Origin: Paenibacillus sp. P25
Lineage (GTDB): Bacteria; Bacillota; Bacilli; Paenibacillales; NBRC-103111
Assembly (NCBI GenBank): GCA_024704175.1
Contig: CP085629.1
Span: forward strand, 1,550,001 to 1,614,000
Direction of reading: 5' to 3'
DNA length: 64,000 bases
In this document: positions 19,349 through 28,433 of the stretch, one piece after another
Position numbering within the stretch: position 1 is the stretch's first letter
How the letters are laid out: each line of letters begins with the position of its first letter
Program-made: the position numbers and the translations under genes
Notes under the pieces: model-generated
Databases searched by the model: none
Seen by the model: the letters and a program-made list of their open reading frames with translations, nothing else
Told to the model about the DNA's origin: nothing

Positions 19349-19780
19349 TCACCAAAGCGCCGGCTTCATGATCATCAGCCAAAGCATGAGGAAGAGGACA
19401 GCCAGATACAAGTACAGCGCGCGGCTGAGCTTTCGAAGCAGAGCCGAGCGGTCCTGATCGGGCTGGCGGAGTCTCCGGATCGTCGGCGAGAAGGCGCGGG
19501 CCATAAAGAACAGCGACGCGAACAATACGACGAACGTGCCGAAGATCCAGGGCGTCGACCACGGCCAGCCGCCTAGCCACATGAGCAGCAGACCGGAAGC
19601 TACCAGCACGTGTCCGGAATGCTTGGAGAGACGGACGGCAAAGGTAAAGGAGGCCAGGTAGGCTTCAAGCACCTCGCCTTCGGACGATTGCAGCTTTCGA
19701 AGCAAGGGAATCAGAATGAAGAACGGTCCGATGGACGCCATGGCGCTTACGGAATGAATAAAGACTAGCCAAGGATACAT
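19349..19780 (-). CDS. Four-helix membrane protein (DUF2269-like)
   Basis: A 143-residue integral membrane protein with about four helices: WLVFIHSVSAMASIGPFFIL, HVLVASGLLLMWLGG, IFGTFVVLFASLFFMA and LYLYLAVLFLMLWLMI. The first helix carries a His and the third segment ends in RAFSPTIRRL, similar to DUF2269/YqhA-type proteins of unknown function. The ATG at 19780 is preferred over TTG 19798 because GGAGG lies 11 bases before it. It is encoded opposite to its neighbours and bounded by an intrinsic terminator. Confidence 0.65.
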   Translation of the reverse strand: MYPWLVFIHSVSAMASIGPFFILIPLLRKLQSSEGEVLEAYLASFTFAVRLSKHSGHVLVASGLLLMWLGGWPWSTPWIFGTFVVLFASLFFMARAFSPTIRRLRQPDQDRSALLRKLSRALYLYLAVLFLMLWLMIMKPALW

Positions 19781-19820
19781 GGAATGAAGTGCCTCCAAGC
19801 GGATGGGAAATGAAAAGGTA

Positions 19821-19854
19821 AAACAGTGTAGCGAACAGGACTACACTGTTTTTT
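19821..19854. terminator. Bidirectional intrinsic terminator
   Basis: AAACAGTGTAG (19821-19831) pairs perfectly with CTACACTGTTT (19841-19851) around a nine-base loop and is followed by T residues on the plus strand. On the minus strand the stem is followed by TTTTACC. It probably ends the ASCH transcript at 19860-20189. Confidence 0.85.
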
Positions 19855-19859
19855 GCATA

Positions 19860-20189
19860 TTAGACGGCGCGGAATTCGTGCACCCAGACTTTCATGTGCG
19901 GCGACCAAGGCATACCGGCGTGCATGGAAAGAATGTAATTTTTATAAGCCTCGACGTTCTCGAAGCCTTCGGCTTTGACCGCCTCGTCCGTCAGCTCGCC
20001 GAGAGACTGCTGATACACGCGGGTCACTTCGAACTTATGGCCTCTCAGCTCCATGATTTCGCCGGGGTCGGCATACCGGCCGTTCCGCCGGGTGGCTGTT
20101 TTCTCGCCGCTGATGACTTTTGCGATGTCGTCCTCCACGGTAACAAGACGATCGATGGAACAGGTCTTCGGGGGTAGGGTTTCGGACAT
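19860..20189 (-). CDS. ASCH-domain protein
   Basis: A 109-residue single-domain ASCH (ASC-1 homology) protein, a PUA-like beta-barrel expected to bind RNA or nucleotides. Visible features are KVISGEKTATRRNGRYADPGE, the usual ASCH basic strand, and later VYQQSLGELTDEAVKAEGF. The ATG at 20189 follows GGAGGAGCAAAGATC, which beats the longer upstream start. It is alone on the minus strand and ends against a strong terminator. Its function is unknown; ASCH proteins include RNA-binding coactivators and nucleases. Confidence 0.8.
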   Translation of the reverse strand: MSETLPPKTCSIDRLVTVEDDIAKVISGEKTATRRNGRYADPGEIMELRGHKFEVTRVYQQSLGELTDEAVKAEGFENVEAYKNYILSMHAGMPWSPHMKVWVHEFRAV

Positions 20190-20290
20190 GATCTTTGCTC
20201 CTCCTTCAATAAGGGATTGGACTAAGTTTCCAAGGGAAAGCTTACACGAAAACAGGGGAAGAATCAAATGAACGGAGAGTGAACGAACGC

Positions 20291-21352
20291 ATGCCTTCCA
20301 TCAATCAAACTTATATGCTGGGGTCGCTGGAGCAGCTTCTGAACACGCCCAGTCCCAGCGGGTATTGCAGTGCCATTATGAAAAAGCTGAGAGCTGAAAC
20401 GTCCAAGCTGGGGTATGCCATGGAGCTGACCCCGAAGGGGTGCGGCATCATCCGGGTTCCGGGCAAGCGGAAGGGCCGGACGATCGGATTATCGGGACAT
20501 GTCGATACGCTCGGGGCGATGGTCCGCTCAATCAAATCGGGCGGAACGCTCCGGTTTACGCTGGTTGGCGGATATATGCTCGGCTCGGTGGAGAACGAAT
20601 ACTGCCAGGTCCATACGCGGGACGGCCGGGTTTATGACGGGACCATTTTGTCCACGAAGCCTTCCGTGCACGTATTTCCGGATGCCCGTGAAATGAAGCG
20701 GGAAGAAGCGGTGATGGAAATCCGCCTCGATGAACCGGTACGTACGTCGGACGATGTGAAGGCGCTCGGTATCGCGGTAGGCGATTTTATCTCTTTCGAC
20801 CCGAGGGCGCAGTTCAAGCCGAACGGGTATATCAAATCCCGCCATTTGGACGACAAAGCCGGCATTGCCGCGCTGTTTGGTCTGCTCGAGCTGCTCCGGC
20901 GCGAAGGCCTGGAGCCGGAATTCCCGCTTCAAATCCTGATCAGCACGTATGAAGAAGTCGGACACGGCGCCTCTTGGATTCCGGGGGATATAGAGGAGCT
21001 GATCGCCGTCGACATGGGGGCCATGGGGGACGATCTGAGCTGCAGCGAAACGGATGTTTCCATCTGCGCCAAAGATTCCTCCGGCCCTTACGACTATGCG
21101 ATGACGACCAAGCTGATCGAGCTGGCCCAGCGGGAAGGGTCGCCCTATGCGGTGGATATTTACCCGCAGTACGGCTCGGACGCTTCCGCTGCGCTGCGCG
21201 GCGGAAACAATATCCGCGCAGCGCTGATCGGTCCGGGCGTCCACGCCTCCCATGCGATGGAACGCACGCATGCGCAGGCCATCTGCAACACCGCCCTGCT
21301 GCTGGCGACTTATGTAATGGAGCCGGCAGAAGCCTACGGCCACCAAGAGTAA
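20291..21352 (+). CDS. M42-family metallopeptidase (glutamyl aminopeptidase/endoglucanase-M-like)
   Basis: A dinuclear-zinc aminopeptidase of the tetrahedral (TET/M42) family, 353 residues. Motifs are in order: SGHVDTLGAMV (first metal His and Asp), KSRHLDDKAG (bridging Asp), STYEEVGHGA (general base and metal Glu), AVDMGAMG and GVHASHAMERTH (last metal His). The ATG at 20291 lies 12 bases after GGAGAG. An upstream GTG at 20279 is in frame but too close to that site. The gene is intact and is followed 38 bases later by yfmR. Confidence 0.9.
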   Translation: MPSINQTYMLGSLEQLLNTPSPSGYCSAIMKKLRAETSKLGYAMELTPKGCGIIRVPGKRKGRTIGLSGHVDTLGAMVRSIKSGGTLRFTLVGGYMLGSVENEYCQVHTRDGRVYDGTILSTKPSVHVFPDAREMKREEAVMEIRLDEPVRTSDDVKALGIAVGDFISFDPRAQFKPNGYIKSRHLDDKAGIAALFGLLELLRREGLEPEFPLQILISTYEEVGHGASWIPGDIEELIAVDMGAMGDDLSCSETDVSICAKDSSGPYDYAMTTKLIELAQREGSPYAVDIYPQYGSDASAALRGGNNIRAALIGPGVHASHAMERTHAQAICNTALLLATYVMEPAEAYGHQE

Positions 21353-21390
21353 CCGGCGTCCCGCCATTCGGAGAGGAGTTGAACGAAGCA

Positions 21391-23320
21391 GTGAACATTT
21401 TAACCGTGGAACAATTAGTGAAAACCTACGGCGAAAAAACGCTGTTTGACCATATCGATTTTCAAATCAACGAAAGAGAGCGGATCGGGCTCGTCGGCGT
21501 GAACGGAACGGGGAAGTCGACGCCGCTGAAGATTATGGCCGGGGAGGAACCAATCGAAAGCGGCAGAATGCTGCACTCCAATCATTTTCGCGTAGAATAT
21601 TTGCCGCAAAATCCGGCCTTCGACCCGGACTCGACTGTGCTGGAGCAGGTCTTCTATGGCGATACGCCCCTCATGCGGGCACTTCGTGAATACGAATGGG
21701 CGCTCGCCGAGCTGCAGCTCGATCCTGCGGACGAGAAGCGCCAGGCCAAGCTGTTCGCCGCCCAGCGGCGCATGGACGAGACCGGCGCCTGGGAAGCCGC
21801 GACCCTGGCTAAAACGGTGCTGACCCGGCTCGGCCTTCACGATTTCGGCCAAAAGGTCGGAACGCTCTCCGGCGGTCAGCGCAAGCGCGTGGCGATGGCC
21901 CGCGTGCTGATTCAGCCCGCGGATCTGCTGATTCTAGACGAGCCGACCAACCATATCGACCATGAGACGGTGGAGTGGCTGGAGGAGTTCCTCAGCAAAT
22001 GGAAGGGCGCGTCGCTGCTCGTGACACATGATCGCTACTTCCTCGACCGCGTGACGAACCGGATTTTCGAACTGGACCGGGGCAAGCTGTACAGCTACGA
22101 AGGCAACTATGCCGCCTTTCTCGAGAAAAAGGCCGAGCGTCTGGAGCGGGAGGCGGCCGAGGAGGATAAGCGTCAAAACCAGCTGCGGCGGGAGCTCGCC
22201 TGGCTGCGCCGCGGAGCCAAGGCCCGGACGACAAAGCAGAAAGCGCGCGTCGAACGCGTCATTGCGCTGCGTGACCGTAAAACCGACGGCCCGGCGGCCG
22301 CGATGGATATGGCGCTCGGAGCAAGCCGGCTCGGCAAGAAGATCATGGAGCTGAACGATGTCTCCAAAGCGTTCGGCGGGCGCAAGCTGGTCGACGATTT
22401 CAGCTATATCGTGCTGCCGGAAGACCGCATTGGCATTATCGGTCCGAATGGCGGCGGCAAATCAACCTTTCTGAACATGCTCGCCGGGCGGCTTACGCCC
22501 GATCAAGGCTCGATCGAGCTCGGTCCGACGGTCAAGCTGGCTTACTACACGCAGGAAAATGTAGAGATGGACGAGAAGCTTCGCGTGATCGAATACATCA
22601 AGGAAGCCGCGGAGGTCATCCGTACGGCCGACGGCGAAGCGATCACGGCGGCGCAGATGCTGGAACGATTCTTATTCCCGCCGGCCCTGCAATGGACACC
22701 GATCGGCCGGCTTTCCGGGGGAGAAGCGTCGCTTGTACCTGCTGCGCACCCTGATGGGGGAGCCGAATGTACTGCTGCTGGACGAACCGACGAACGACCT
22801 CGATATTCAGACGCTGACCATACTGGAGGAATACCTAGAGGACTTCCCGGGCGTAGTGATCACCGTATCCCATGACCGGTACTTCCTGGACCGGACGGCG
22901 GACCATCTTTTTGTATTTGAAGGGGATGGCCGGATCCGGCGGTTCTTCGGCAATTACAGCGAATTTATGGAAGCGGCGAAGCAGGAGAAGCGACCGGGAG
23001 AACAGGAGCGGAAGGTAGTCCGGGACACGCAAACGGCCAGCACTCCGTCCGCTGAAACCGCGGATAGACGGGAGCCAAACCGCCCGCGCAAGCTTTCCTA
23101 TAAAGACCAGAAGGATTGGGATGAAATCGAAGATAAAATCGCCGGACTCGAAAGTAAGCTCGAAGAAACCCGCAAGCAGATCGAACGGGCAGGCAGCGAT
23201 TTCGGGAAAGTAAGCGACTTGTACCGGCAGGAGCAGGAGCTCTCGGCCGAGCTGGAGCAGGCGATGGACCGCTGGGCGGAGCTCTCGGAGCTGGTTGAGC
23301 AAATTGCTCAAAATAAATAA
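21391..23320 (+). CDS. yfmR: ABC-F ATPase, YfmR-like (one frameshift)
   Basis: An ABC-F protein of ~643 residues. Domain 1 has Walker A GVNGTGKST, LSGGQRKRV and LLILDEPTNHID. The linker is rich in Lys/Arg (KKAERLEREAAEEDKRQ). Domain 2 has GPNGGGKST and the signature LSGGE, then LLLDEPTNDLD. The C-terminal coiled coil (22990-23310) is typical of YfmR/Uup types. GTG 21391 follows GAGAGGAGTTGAAC. A shift near 22726, right at the LSGGE codons, splits the frame. The first frame runs to 22875 and the second ends at 23320. YfmR helps relieve ribosome stalling in Bacillus. Confidence 0.85.
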
Positions 23321-23463
23321 TTGCCTCGAATGAGTCTCTTGGCTGACACCCGGTGGGAACTTCACGGGAATTGTGGTATAATTTACGATCGGAAGACATT
23401 TGCACTGGCAAGAAGCAGTTCGTTTTCATCGAATTTACTAATAGAAGGCAGGTTTTCAACCGA

Positions 23464-25077
23464 ATGATTACTGTTTCAAACGTTTCTTTGCGATACGGCA
23501 AGAGGGCGCTCTTCGAAGACGTCAACATCAAATTCACGCCGGGCAACTGCTACGGTTTGATCGGCGCGAACGGAGCGGGGAAATCCACGTTCCTCAAGAT
23601 TTTATCCGGGGAGATGGAGCCGAACAAGGGCGAAGTCAGCATTACGCCGGGCGAGCGCATGGCTGTGCTGAAGCAGAACCATTTTGAATATGAAGAAATG
23701 GATGTGCTGAAGACGGTTATCAAAGGGCATGCCCGCCTGTATGAAATTATGGAGGAAAAGGATGCCATTTATGCAAAGCCTGATTTCTCCGAAGAAGACG
23801 GCATGCGTGCGGCGGAGCTGGAAGGCGAATTCCAGGAGCTTGACGGCTGGCAGGCGGAATCCGATGCGGCGGAGCTATTGATCGGTCTCGGCATTCCGAA
23901 GGATCTGCATGACGTGAAAATGAAAGAGCTGGACGGCAACCAGAAGGTCCGCGTCCTGCTGGCGCAAGCGTTGTTCGGCAACCCGAACATCCTGCTGCTC
24001 GACGAGCCTACCAACCATTTGAACATCGAATCGATCAACTGGCTGGAAAACTTCCTTGCCAAATTTGAAGGCACCGTTATCGTCGTATCCCATGACCGTC
24101 ACTTCCTGAACCAGGTTTGTACGCATATTGCGGATATCGACTTCGGTAAAATCCAGCTGTACGTCGGCAACTACGACTTCTGGTACGAGTCGAGCCAGCT
24201 GGCAACCAAGCTCATGAGAGAGCAGAACAAGAAAATCGAGGAAAAGCGGAAAGAGCTGGAGGCGTTTATCGCCCGATTCAGCGCCAACGCTTCCAAATCG
24301 AAGCAGGCGACCTCGCGGAAGAAGACGCTGGAGAAGCTCACACTGGAGGACATCAAGCCTTCGACGCGGAAATATCCGTTCATTAAATTTAATCCGGAGC
24401 GTGAAGCCGGCAAGCAGATTCTGACGGTCGACCGTATCAGCAAAACCGTGGACGGGCAAAAGGTGCTGAACAACGTCAGCTTTGTTGTAAATAAAGGGGA
24501 TAAAATCGCACTCGTCGGCCCGAACGGCATCGCCAAATCGACCTTGTTCCAAATTCTCGCTGGCGAGCTGGCGCCGGATGAAGGGGAATACAGCTGGGGG
24601 GTTACGACTACACAAGCTTACTTCCCTAAGGACAACTCCGAATATTTCAATACGGACATGAACCTCGTGGACTGGCTGCGCCAATACTCCAAGGATCAGG
24701 ACGAGTCTTACCTACGCGGTTTCCTTGGCCGTATGCTGTTCTCCGGCGAAGAAGCGCTGAAGAAGGCAAGCGTACTTTCCGGAGGCGAGAAGGTCCGCTG
24801 CATGCTGTCCAAAATGATGATGAGCGGCGCCAATGTGCTGATGCTCGACGAGCCGACGAACCACTTGGACCTTGAATCGATTACCGCGCTCAACAACGGG
24901 CTGATCGACTTTGACGGAACGATGCTGTTCGTATCGCATGACCATCAATTCGTGCAGACGATCGCCAACCGGATTATTGAGCTTACGCCAAGCGGTCTCA
25001 TCGACAAGGTCATCACCTACGACGAGTATCTGGAGAACGAAGACATCCGGAAGCAGCGCGAGGCGCAGTACGCTTAA
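23464..25077 (+). CDS. ykpA: ABC-F ATPase, YkpA/YbiT-like
   Basis: A 537-residue ABC-F protein. Domain 1 shows Walker A GANGAGKST, a divergent signature LDGNQKVRV and LLLLDEPTNHLN. Domain 2 shows GPNGIAKST, LSGGEKVRC and LMLDEPTNHLD. The LDGNQ signature and the Ala in the second P-loop are features shared with the YkpA/YbiT branch. The frame is intact. A TATAAT at 23377-23382 may give it its own promoter. A terminator closes it at 25113-25153. It is the third ABC-F gene in this stretch. Confidence 0.88.
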   Translation: MITVSNVSLRYGKRALFEDVNIKFTPGNCYGLIGANGAGKSTFLKILSGEMEPNKGEVSITPGERMAVLKQNHFEYEEMDVLKTVIKGHARLYEIMEEKDAIYAKPDFSEEDGMRAAELEGEFQELDGWQAESDAAELLIGLGIPKDLHDVKMKELDGNQKVRVLLAQALFGNPNILLLDEPTNHLNIESINWLENFLAKFEGTVIVVSHDRHFLNQVCTHIADIDFGKIQLYVGNYDFWYESSQLATKLMREQNKKIEEKRKELEAFIARFSANASKSKQATSRKKTLEKLTLEDIKPSTRKYPFIKFNPEREAGKQILTVDRISKTVDGQKVLNNVSFVVNKGDKIALVGPNGIAKSTLFQILAGELAPDEGEYSWGVTTTQAYFPKDNSEYFNTDMNLVDWLRQYSKDQDESYLRGFLGRMLFSGEEALKKASVLSGGEKVRCMLSKMMMSGANVLMLDEPTNHLDLESITALNNGLIDFDGTMLFVSHDHQFVQTIANRIIELTPSGLIDKVITYDEYLENEDIRKQREAQYA

Positions 25078-25112
25078 GGCACGGCTCGCTTCTCCCGCAG
25101 CTTGGATGAAAA

Positions 25113-25153
25113 AAGGATGAGCCGCTTCCCTTAAGAAGCACTCATCCTTCTTT
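25113..25153 (+). terminator. Intrinsic terminator after ykpA
   Basis: AAGGATGAG (25113-25121) pairs with CTCATCCTT (25141-25149), with a 19-base loop, then CTTTT. It lies 36 bases past the ykpA stop and before the convergent small gene, and could act in both directions. Confidence 0.8.
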
Positions 25154-25171
25154 TCCGCTTGAAGCCGTTTT

Positions 25172-25396
25172 TTAGCTTCCGCCGGTGCGGCGCCGCTGAT
25201 TGTTCGGCTTTTTGTTGTTCTGGCTCTTCATAACCGAGTCGCTGCCCGGACGCGCCTGGGAACCACCTTTGGCATCCTGCTGAGACTGTTTTTTCTGAGC
25301 GAGCTTGTTCTTGATGGCGTCAGCCAAGCTGACCTTACGCGCCTCGCCTTGCGATTCGGCGGTCGCGTCCGTGCGGTTGGAATCGGATTCCGACAT
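25172..25396 (-). CDS. Small basic, low-complexity hypothetical protein
   Basis: A 74-residue hydrophilic protein beginning MSESDSNRTD with a central KVSLADAIKNKLAQKK helix and an Asn/Arg/Gly-rich tail. No membrane segment or known domain was recognised. The ATG at 25396 is preceded by GGGAAGGTG. An upstream in-frame start would add 30 residues but has no ribosome binding site. It lies on the minus strand between the ykpA terminator and the thioredoxin gene. A nucleic-acid-binding role is plausible from charge, nothing more. Confidence 0.6.
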   Translation of the reverse strand: MSESDSNRTDATAESQGEARKVSLADAIKNKLAQKKQSQQDAKGGSQARPGSDSVMKSQNNKKPNNQRRRTGGS

Positions 25397-25484
25397 ATGT
25401 AACACCTTCCCTGTAACGTATGTTTTCATTGTAAAGCTTTCAACCGGGGAAGCAATATCTAAAAAGACGGGAGGAGTCCTTGCC

Positions 25485-25832
25485 ATGCCCCTGCAGGAAT
25501 GGACGGAAGCCGAAATCCTCAGACGCGCCGGGGAAGGTGATGCGGGGACGGAGAAATCAGGCGCTTCCGGCGTTTGGTTCGTCTATTTTTACACGCCTTT
25601 CTGCGGAACCTGCAAGGTCGGCTTGCGGATGCTGGATATCATATCGGCGATCCGTCCGGAGCGCAGAATCGGAAAGTGCAATATTCATTTTGCTCCCAAA
25701 CTTACGGCATGGTGGCAAATCGAGAGCATTCCCTGCCTGATCAAGCTGGAGAGAGGCATCGTACGAAGTAAACGTTACCGTCTTGGCGGCATCGATGACG
25801 TGCTGGGGTGGATGAACGGAGAGTCCAATTAA
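25485..25832 (+). CDS. Thioredoxin-family protein
   Basis: A 115-residue thioredoxin-fold protein. The active site is FCGTC within VYFYTPFCGTCKVGLRML, and the cis-Pro loop is ESIPCLI. The length fits a cytoplasmic single-domain thioredoxin. The active-site dipeptide Gly-Thr differs from the Gly-Pro of classic thioredoxin and suits a thioredoxin-like reductant of the YtpP/YdbP kind. GGGAGGAG at 25469-25476 precedes the ATG. It lies next to kapB, 24 bases upstream. Confidence 0.82.
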   Translation: MPLQEWTEAEILRRAGEGDAGTEKSGASGVWFVYFYTPFCGTCKVGLRMLDIISAIRPERRIGKCNIHFAPKLTAWWQIESIPCLIKLERGIVRSKRYRLGGIDDVLGWMNGESN

Positions 25833-25856
25833 TTATCGAAAAAGAGGTGGAATTTC

Positions 25857-26250
25857 ATGCAATCACAGGAGCAGACGTTAGCCGTAGGCACGCGGGTCCG
25901 CGCCGCATACAAAACCGGCGAATACATCGGCGAAATCGCCGAAGCGCCTTCCGCCGTCAAAGCCGCGGTGCGGATTCTTGCCGTTGTGAAGCACCCGACG
26001 CAGGGGGATTTACACAACCCGATGGATCCGGATGTCGGTTTCTTTCACCAGCGGCGCGCCCTCGCGAAAGGGGAAATCGCGCTTATGCCGCTCGAAACCA
26101 TCCGGCCTTATCATGGCGAGGTGCCGGACTATGAGGAATCGCTTCGACAGGCGCTTTACTTTGAACTCGAACGGATGGACCGGATGGCCCGTTGGGCGGC
26201 CCAGTCGCCGGCAGGAGCTGGAGCAGCTTAAGACGGAATACCGGTTGTAG
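25857..26250 (+). CDS. kapB: Kinase-associated protein KapB (C-terminal frameshift)
   Basis: A KapB-family protein, which in Bacillus subtilis is needed for activity of the sporulation kinase KinB. The core AAYKTGEYIGEI, VKHPTQGDLHNP and GEVPDYEESLRQAL are close to the known protein. In the long frame it ends AGAGAA at 26231. One base change near 26208 restores the family end QELEQLKTEYRL at 26250. The ATG at 25857 follows AAAGAGGTGG. The next gene starts two bases after this stop and encodes a sensor kinase, a suggestive KapB-kinase pairing. Confidence 0.85.
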
Positions 26251-26251
26251 C

Positions 26252-27673
26252 ATGAACACCGGCAATGAAAGGAGCGTGAAGGCGATACTGTTCGTGCTCA
26301 TCGGATTATGGACGATCGGTCTGCTGCTGATCATGACGGATCCCAAACGGACGACTACCCGGTGGATCAGCAGCATCGCCTTTACCGGCGGTTCGGGAGG
26401 ACTGTCGGCGGTGATCCACGATGATCTGAATCCGATGCTGTTTGATTACGGGATGCTTACGGAACCGGTGGCGAACCTGCTCGCCAAAGCGGAAACGGTC
26501 AGCTCTTTGACCTGCTATTACGGCCTTCCGTATACCTTCCTGATGTTTGCAATCGTTTACTACCCGGATTATCCTTTATGGACCTTTCGGCGCAGGTCGC
26601 CATGGGTTCTCCTGGTTCCCGTGCTTCTATCCTTTGCCTTTCAGGCGAAGCCCGGGGACCCGATTCCGTACAGCTACGTCACCTGGTGGGCTGTTCTTTA
26701 CATAACGGCAGGAATCGCACTGCTGGCCGCCGCGGTGGTCAAGGAGCGCAATTCCTTTCTGCGCCGGAGCCGGCTTCTGACGTTTGCCGCCGCCGCTCCG
26801 CCGCTGTTTTTTGCACAGTTTACGCTTTATTTGCTGCCGACCTTCTTCGGTTTGTATGAATGGTGGCGATATAACGCCTGGGTGATTGCTTTCACGCTCG
26901 CCGTCATTCTCGTGTCCAGCTTCCGTTATGGGTTTATGGGGCTGCAAATCTCCATCCAGAACCAGCGGATCGATTATACGCTGCGCGCCATCACTTCCGG
27001 TACGGCGATCCTGAACCATGCGATCAAGAATGATGTCGGGAAAATCCGCTTGTTCGGCGAGAAAATCCGGCAGGAGGCTCAGTCCGGTCATACGGAGCCG
27101 GCCGAGCTGGTCGCCGATGTAGGGGTAATTATGAACGCCTCCAGGCATATTTACGAAATGATCGACCGGATCCAGGGGCAGACGCAGGAAACCGCACTGA
27201 AGCTGGAGGAAGTGAAGCTGGCTGGGCCGCTGGGCGAATGTCTGCGCGCGATGGCGCCGGCTTTTACGGGTATCGAGCTGCAGGAGCACTACGCTTGCGA
27301 AGGCCTGATGCAGGGTGACCGGGCGCAGCTGACTGAAGTGGTCACCAACGTGCTGGCGAACGCAGTGGACGCCATGCCGCAGGGCGGCACCTTAACGGTG
27401 AAGCTGACGGAGACGAAGCGCAGCCTGGTTGCGGAAATCAAGGACACGGGCATCGGCATGGATAAGCAGCAACTGAAGCGGGTATTCGATCCGTTCTATA
27501 CGACGAAGAATGGCAAGAAATTAAACTTCGGCTTAGGGCTCTCCTACTGCTATAATATAGTTCAGAAGCATAAAGGAACGATGAACATGGACAGCAAGCC
27601 GGGGCAGGGGACCAGCGTATTCATCCTGTTCCCCAAGAAGAACCGCCGTTCGGCCGGAAGGGAGTTCATTTAA
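26252..27673 (+). CDS. Membrane sensor histidine kinase
   Basis: A 473-residue kinase. The first ~240 residues hold about seven membrane helices (for example ILFVLIGLWTIGLLLIM, LLTFAAAAPPLFFAQFTLYLL, WVIAFTLAVILVSSF), with almost no extracellular domain. A dimerisation region with the candidate phospho-acceptor His in LNHAIKNDVGKI follows, then a HATPase domain with VLANAVDAMP (N box), DTGIGMD (G1) and FGLGLSYCYNIVQKHKG (G2). The kinase lies two bases after kapB and two bases before a NarL-type regulator, making a likely three-gene operon. The many-helix sensor recalls KinB-like membrane kinases, but the His region is of a different type. Confidence 0.85.
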   Translation: MNTGNERSVKAILFVLIGLWTIGLLLIMTDPKRTTTRWISSIAFTGGSGGLSAVIHDDLNPMLFDYGMLTEPVANLLAKAETVSSLTCYYGLPYTFLMFAIVYYPDYPLWTFRRRSPWVLLVPVLLSFAFQAKPGDPIPYSYVTWWAVLYITAGIALLAAAVVKERNSFLRRSRLLTFAAAAPPLFFAQFTLYLLPTFFGLYEWWRYNAWVIAFTLAVILVSSFRYGFMGLQISIQNQRIDYTLRAITSGTAILNHAIKNDVGKIRLFGEKIRQEAQSGHTEPAELVADVGVIMNASRHIYEMIDRIQGQTQETALKLEEVKLAGPLGECLRAMAPAFTGIELQEHYACEGLMQGDRAQLTEVVTNVLANAVDAMPQGGTLTVKLTETKRSLVAEIKDTGIGMDKQQLKRVFDPFYTTKNGKKLNFGLGLSYCYNIVQKHKGTMNMDSKPGQGTSVFILFPKKNRRSAGREFI

Positions 27674-27674
27674 T

Positions 27675-28340
27675 ATGGAACAGCCACTAGTCCCGATCCG
27701 CGTGATTCTGGTTGAGGATGATCCGGATTGGCGCCGCGGACTGACCAGCTATTTGCGCAAAGAACCGGACATCGAGGTGATCGGCGAAGCGTCCCGCGGG
27801 CAGGAAGCGGTGGAGCTGCTGGAACGGCTGGAGGCCGACGTCGTCCTGATGGACATCATGATGGCCGATAGTCCCGAAGGGCTGTGGGCTGCAGCGGAAA
27901 TCGTCAAGTGCAGCGGGGCACGCGTCATCATGCTTTCTTCCATGGAGGAGAAGGATATGATCTTCGGCGCCTTCAAGGCGGGTGCGGTCGATTATATGGT
28001 GAAATCGAGCTTCGACGAGATTCCGCAAGCTATCCGCAGCGCTAATGCCAACCGCAGCGCGATCCATCCGAGCGTCGCTGCGCAAATGCGCGAGGAATTC
28101 CGCCGCTTGAAGCAATTGGAGCATGAAATCCGGGTGAAGGAGCTGCGCAATCTTCTGACGCCGACCGAGCTTCAGGTGCTGGACCTGATCGAGAAGGGCC
28201 ATACCCAGACGCAGATTGCCGATAAGTTCGTCGTGTCCATCCGCACCATCAAAGTGCATGTCGGCAGCATCCTGAAGAAACTGGGCGGCAAGAGCAGCAA
28301 GGAAGCCGCGCAGAAAGCGAAGGATATGGGGATTTTATAG
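27675..28340 (+). CDS. NarL/LuxR-family response regulator
   Basis: A 221-residue response regulator. The receiver has acidic VEDDPDW, the phospho-Asp in VVLMDIMM, the Ser/Thr switch in MLSSMEE and Lys in YMVKSS. The C-terminal LuxR-type helix-turn-helix is TPTELQVLDLIEKGHTQTQIADKF with SIRTIKVHVGSILKKL. It is the partner of the kinase two bases upstream. A Gfo/Idh oxidoreductase follows after 93 bases with its own start. The targets are unknown. Confidence 0.9.
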   Translation: MEQPLVPIRVILVEDDPDWRRGLTSYLRKEPDIEVIGEASRGQEAVELLERLEADVVLMDIMMADSPEGLWAAAEIVKCSGARVIMLSSMEEKDMIFGAFKAGAVDYMVKSSFDEIPQAIRSANANRSAIHPSVAAQMREEFRRLKQLEHEIRVKELRNLLTPTELQVLDLIEKGHTQTQIADKFVVSIRTIKVHVGSILKKLGGKSSKEAAQKAKDMGIL

Positions 28341-28433
28341 CCGAACGGCTGGGCCTTATGATAAGATGAAATGCAGTGTATCAATATGAATCCAAACCGG
28401 CCATACCGGTAAAAACGGGGGTTACAACGGACT

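Noticed and set aside
20528..21367. A 279-codon open frame on the minus strand across the M42 peptidase
   Set aside because: Antisense to an intact gene with all metal motifs, with no ribosome binding site and no domain.
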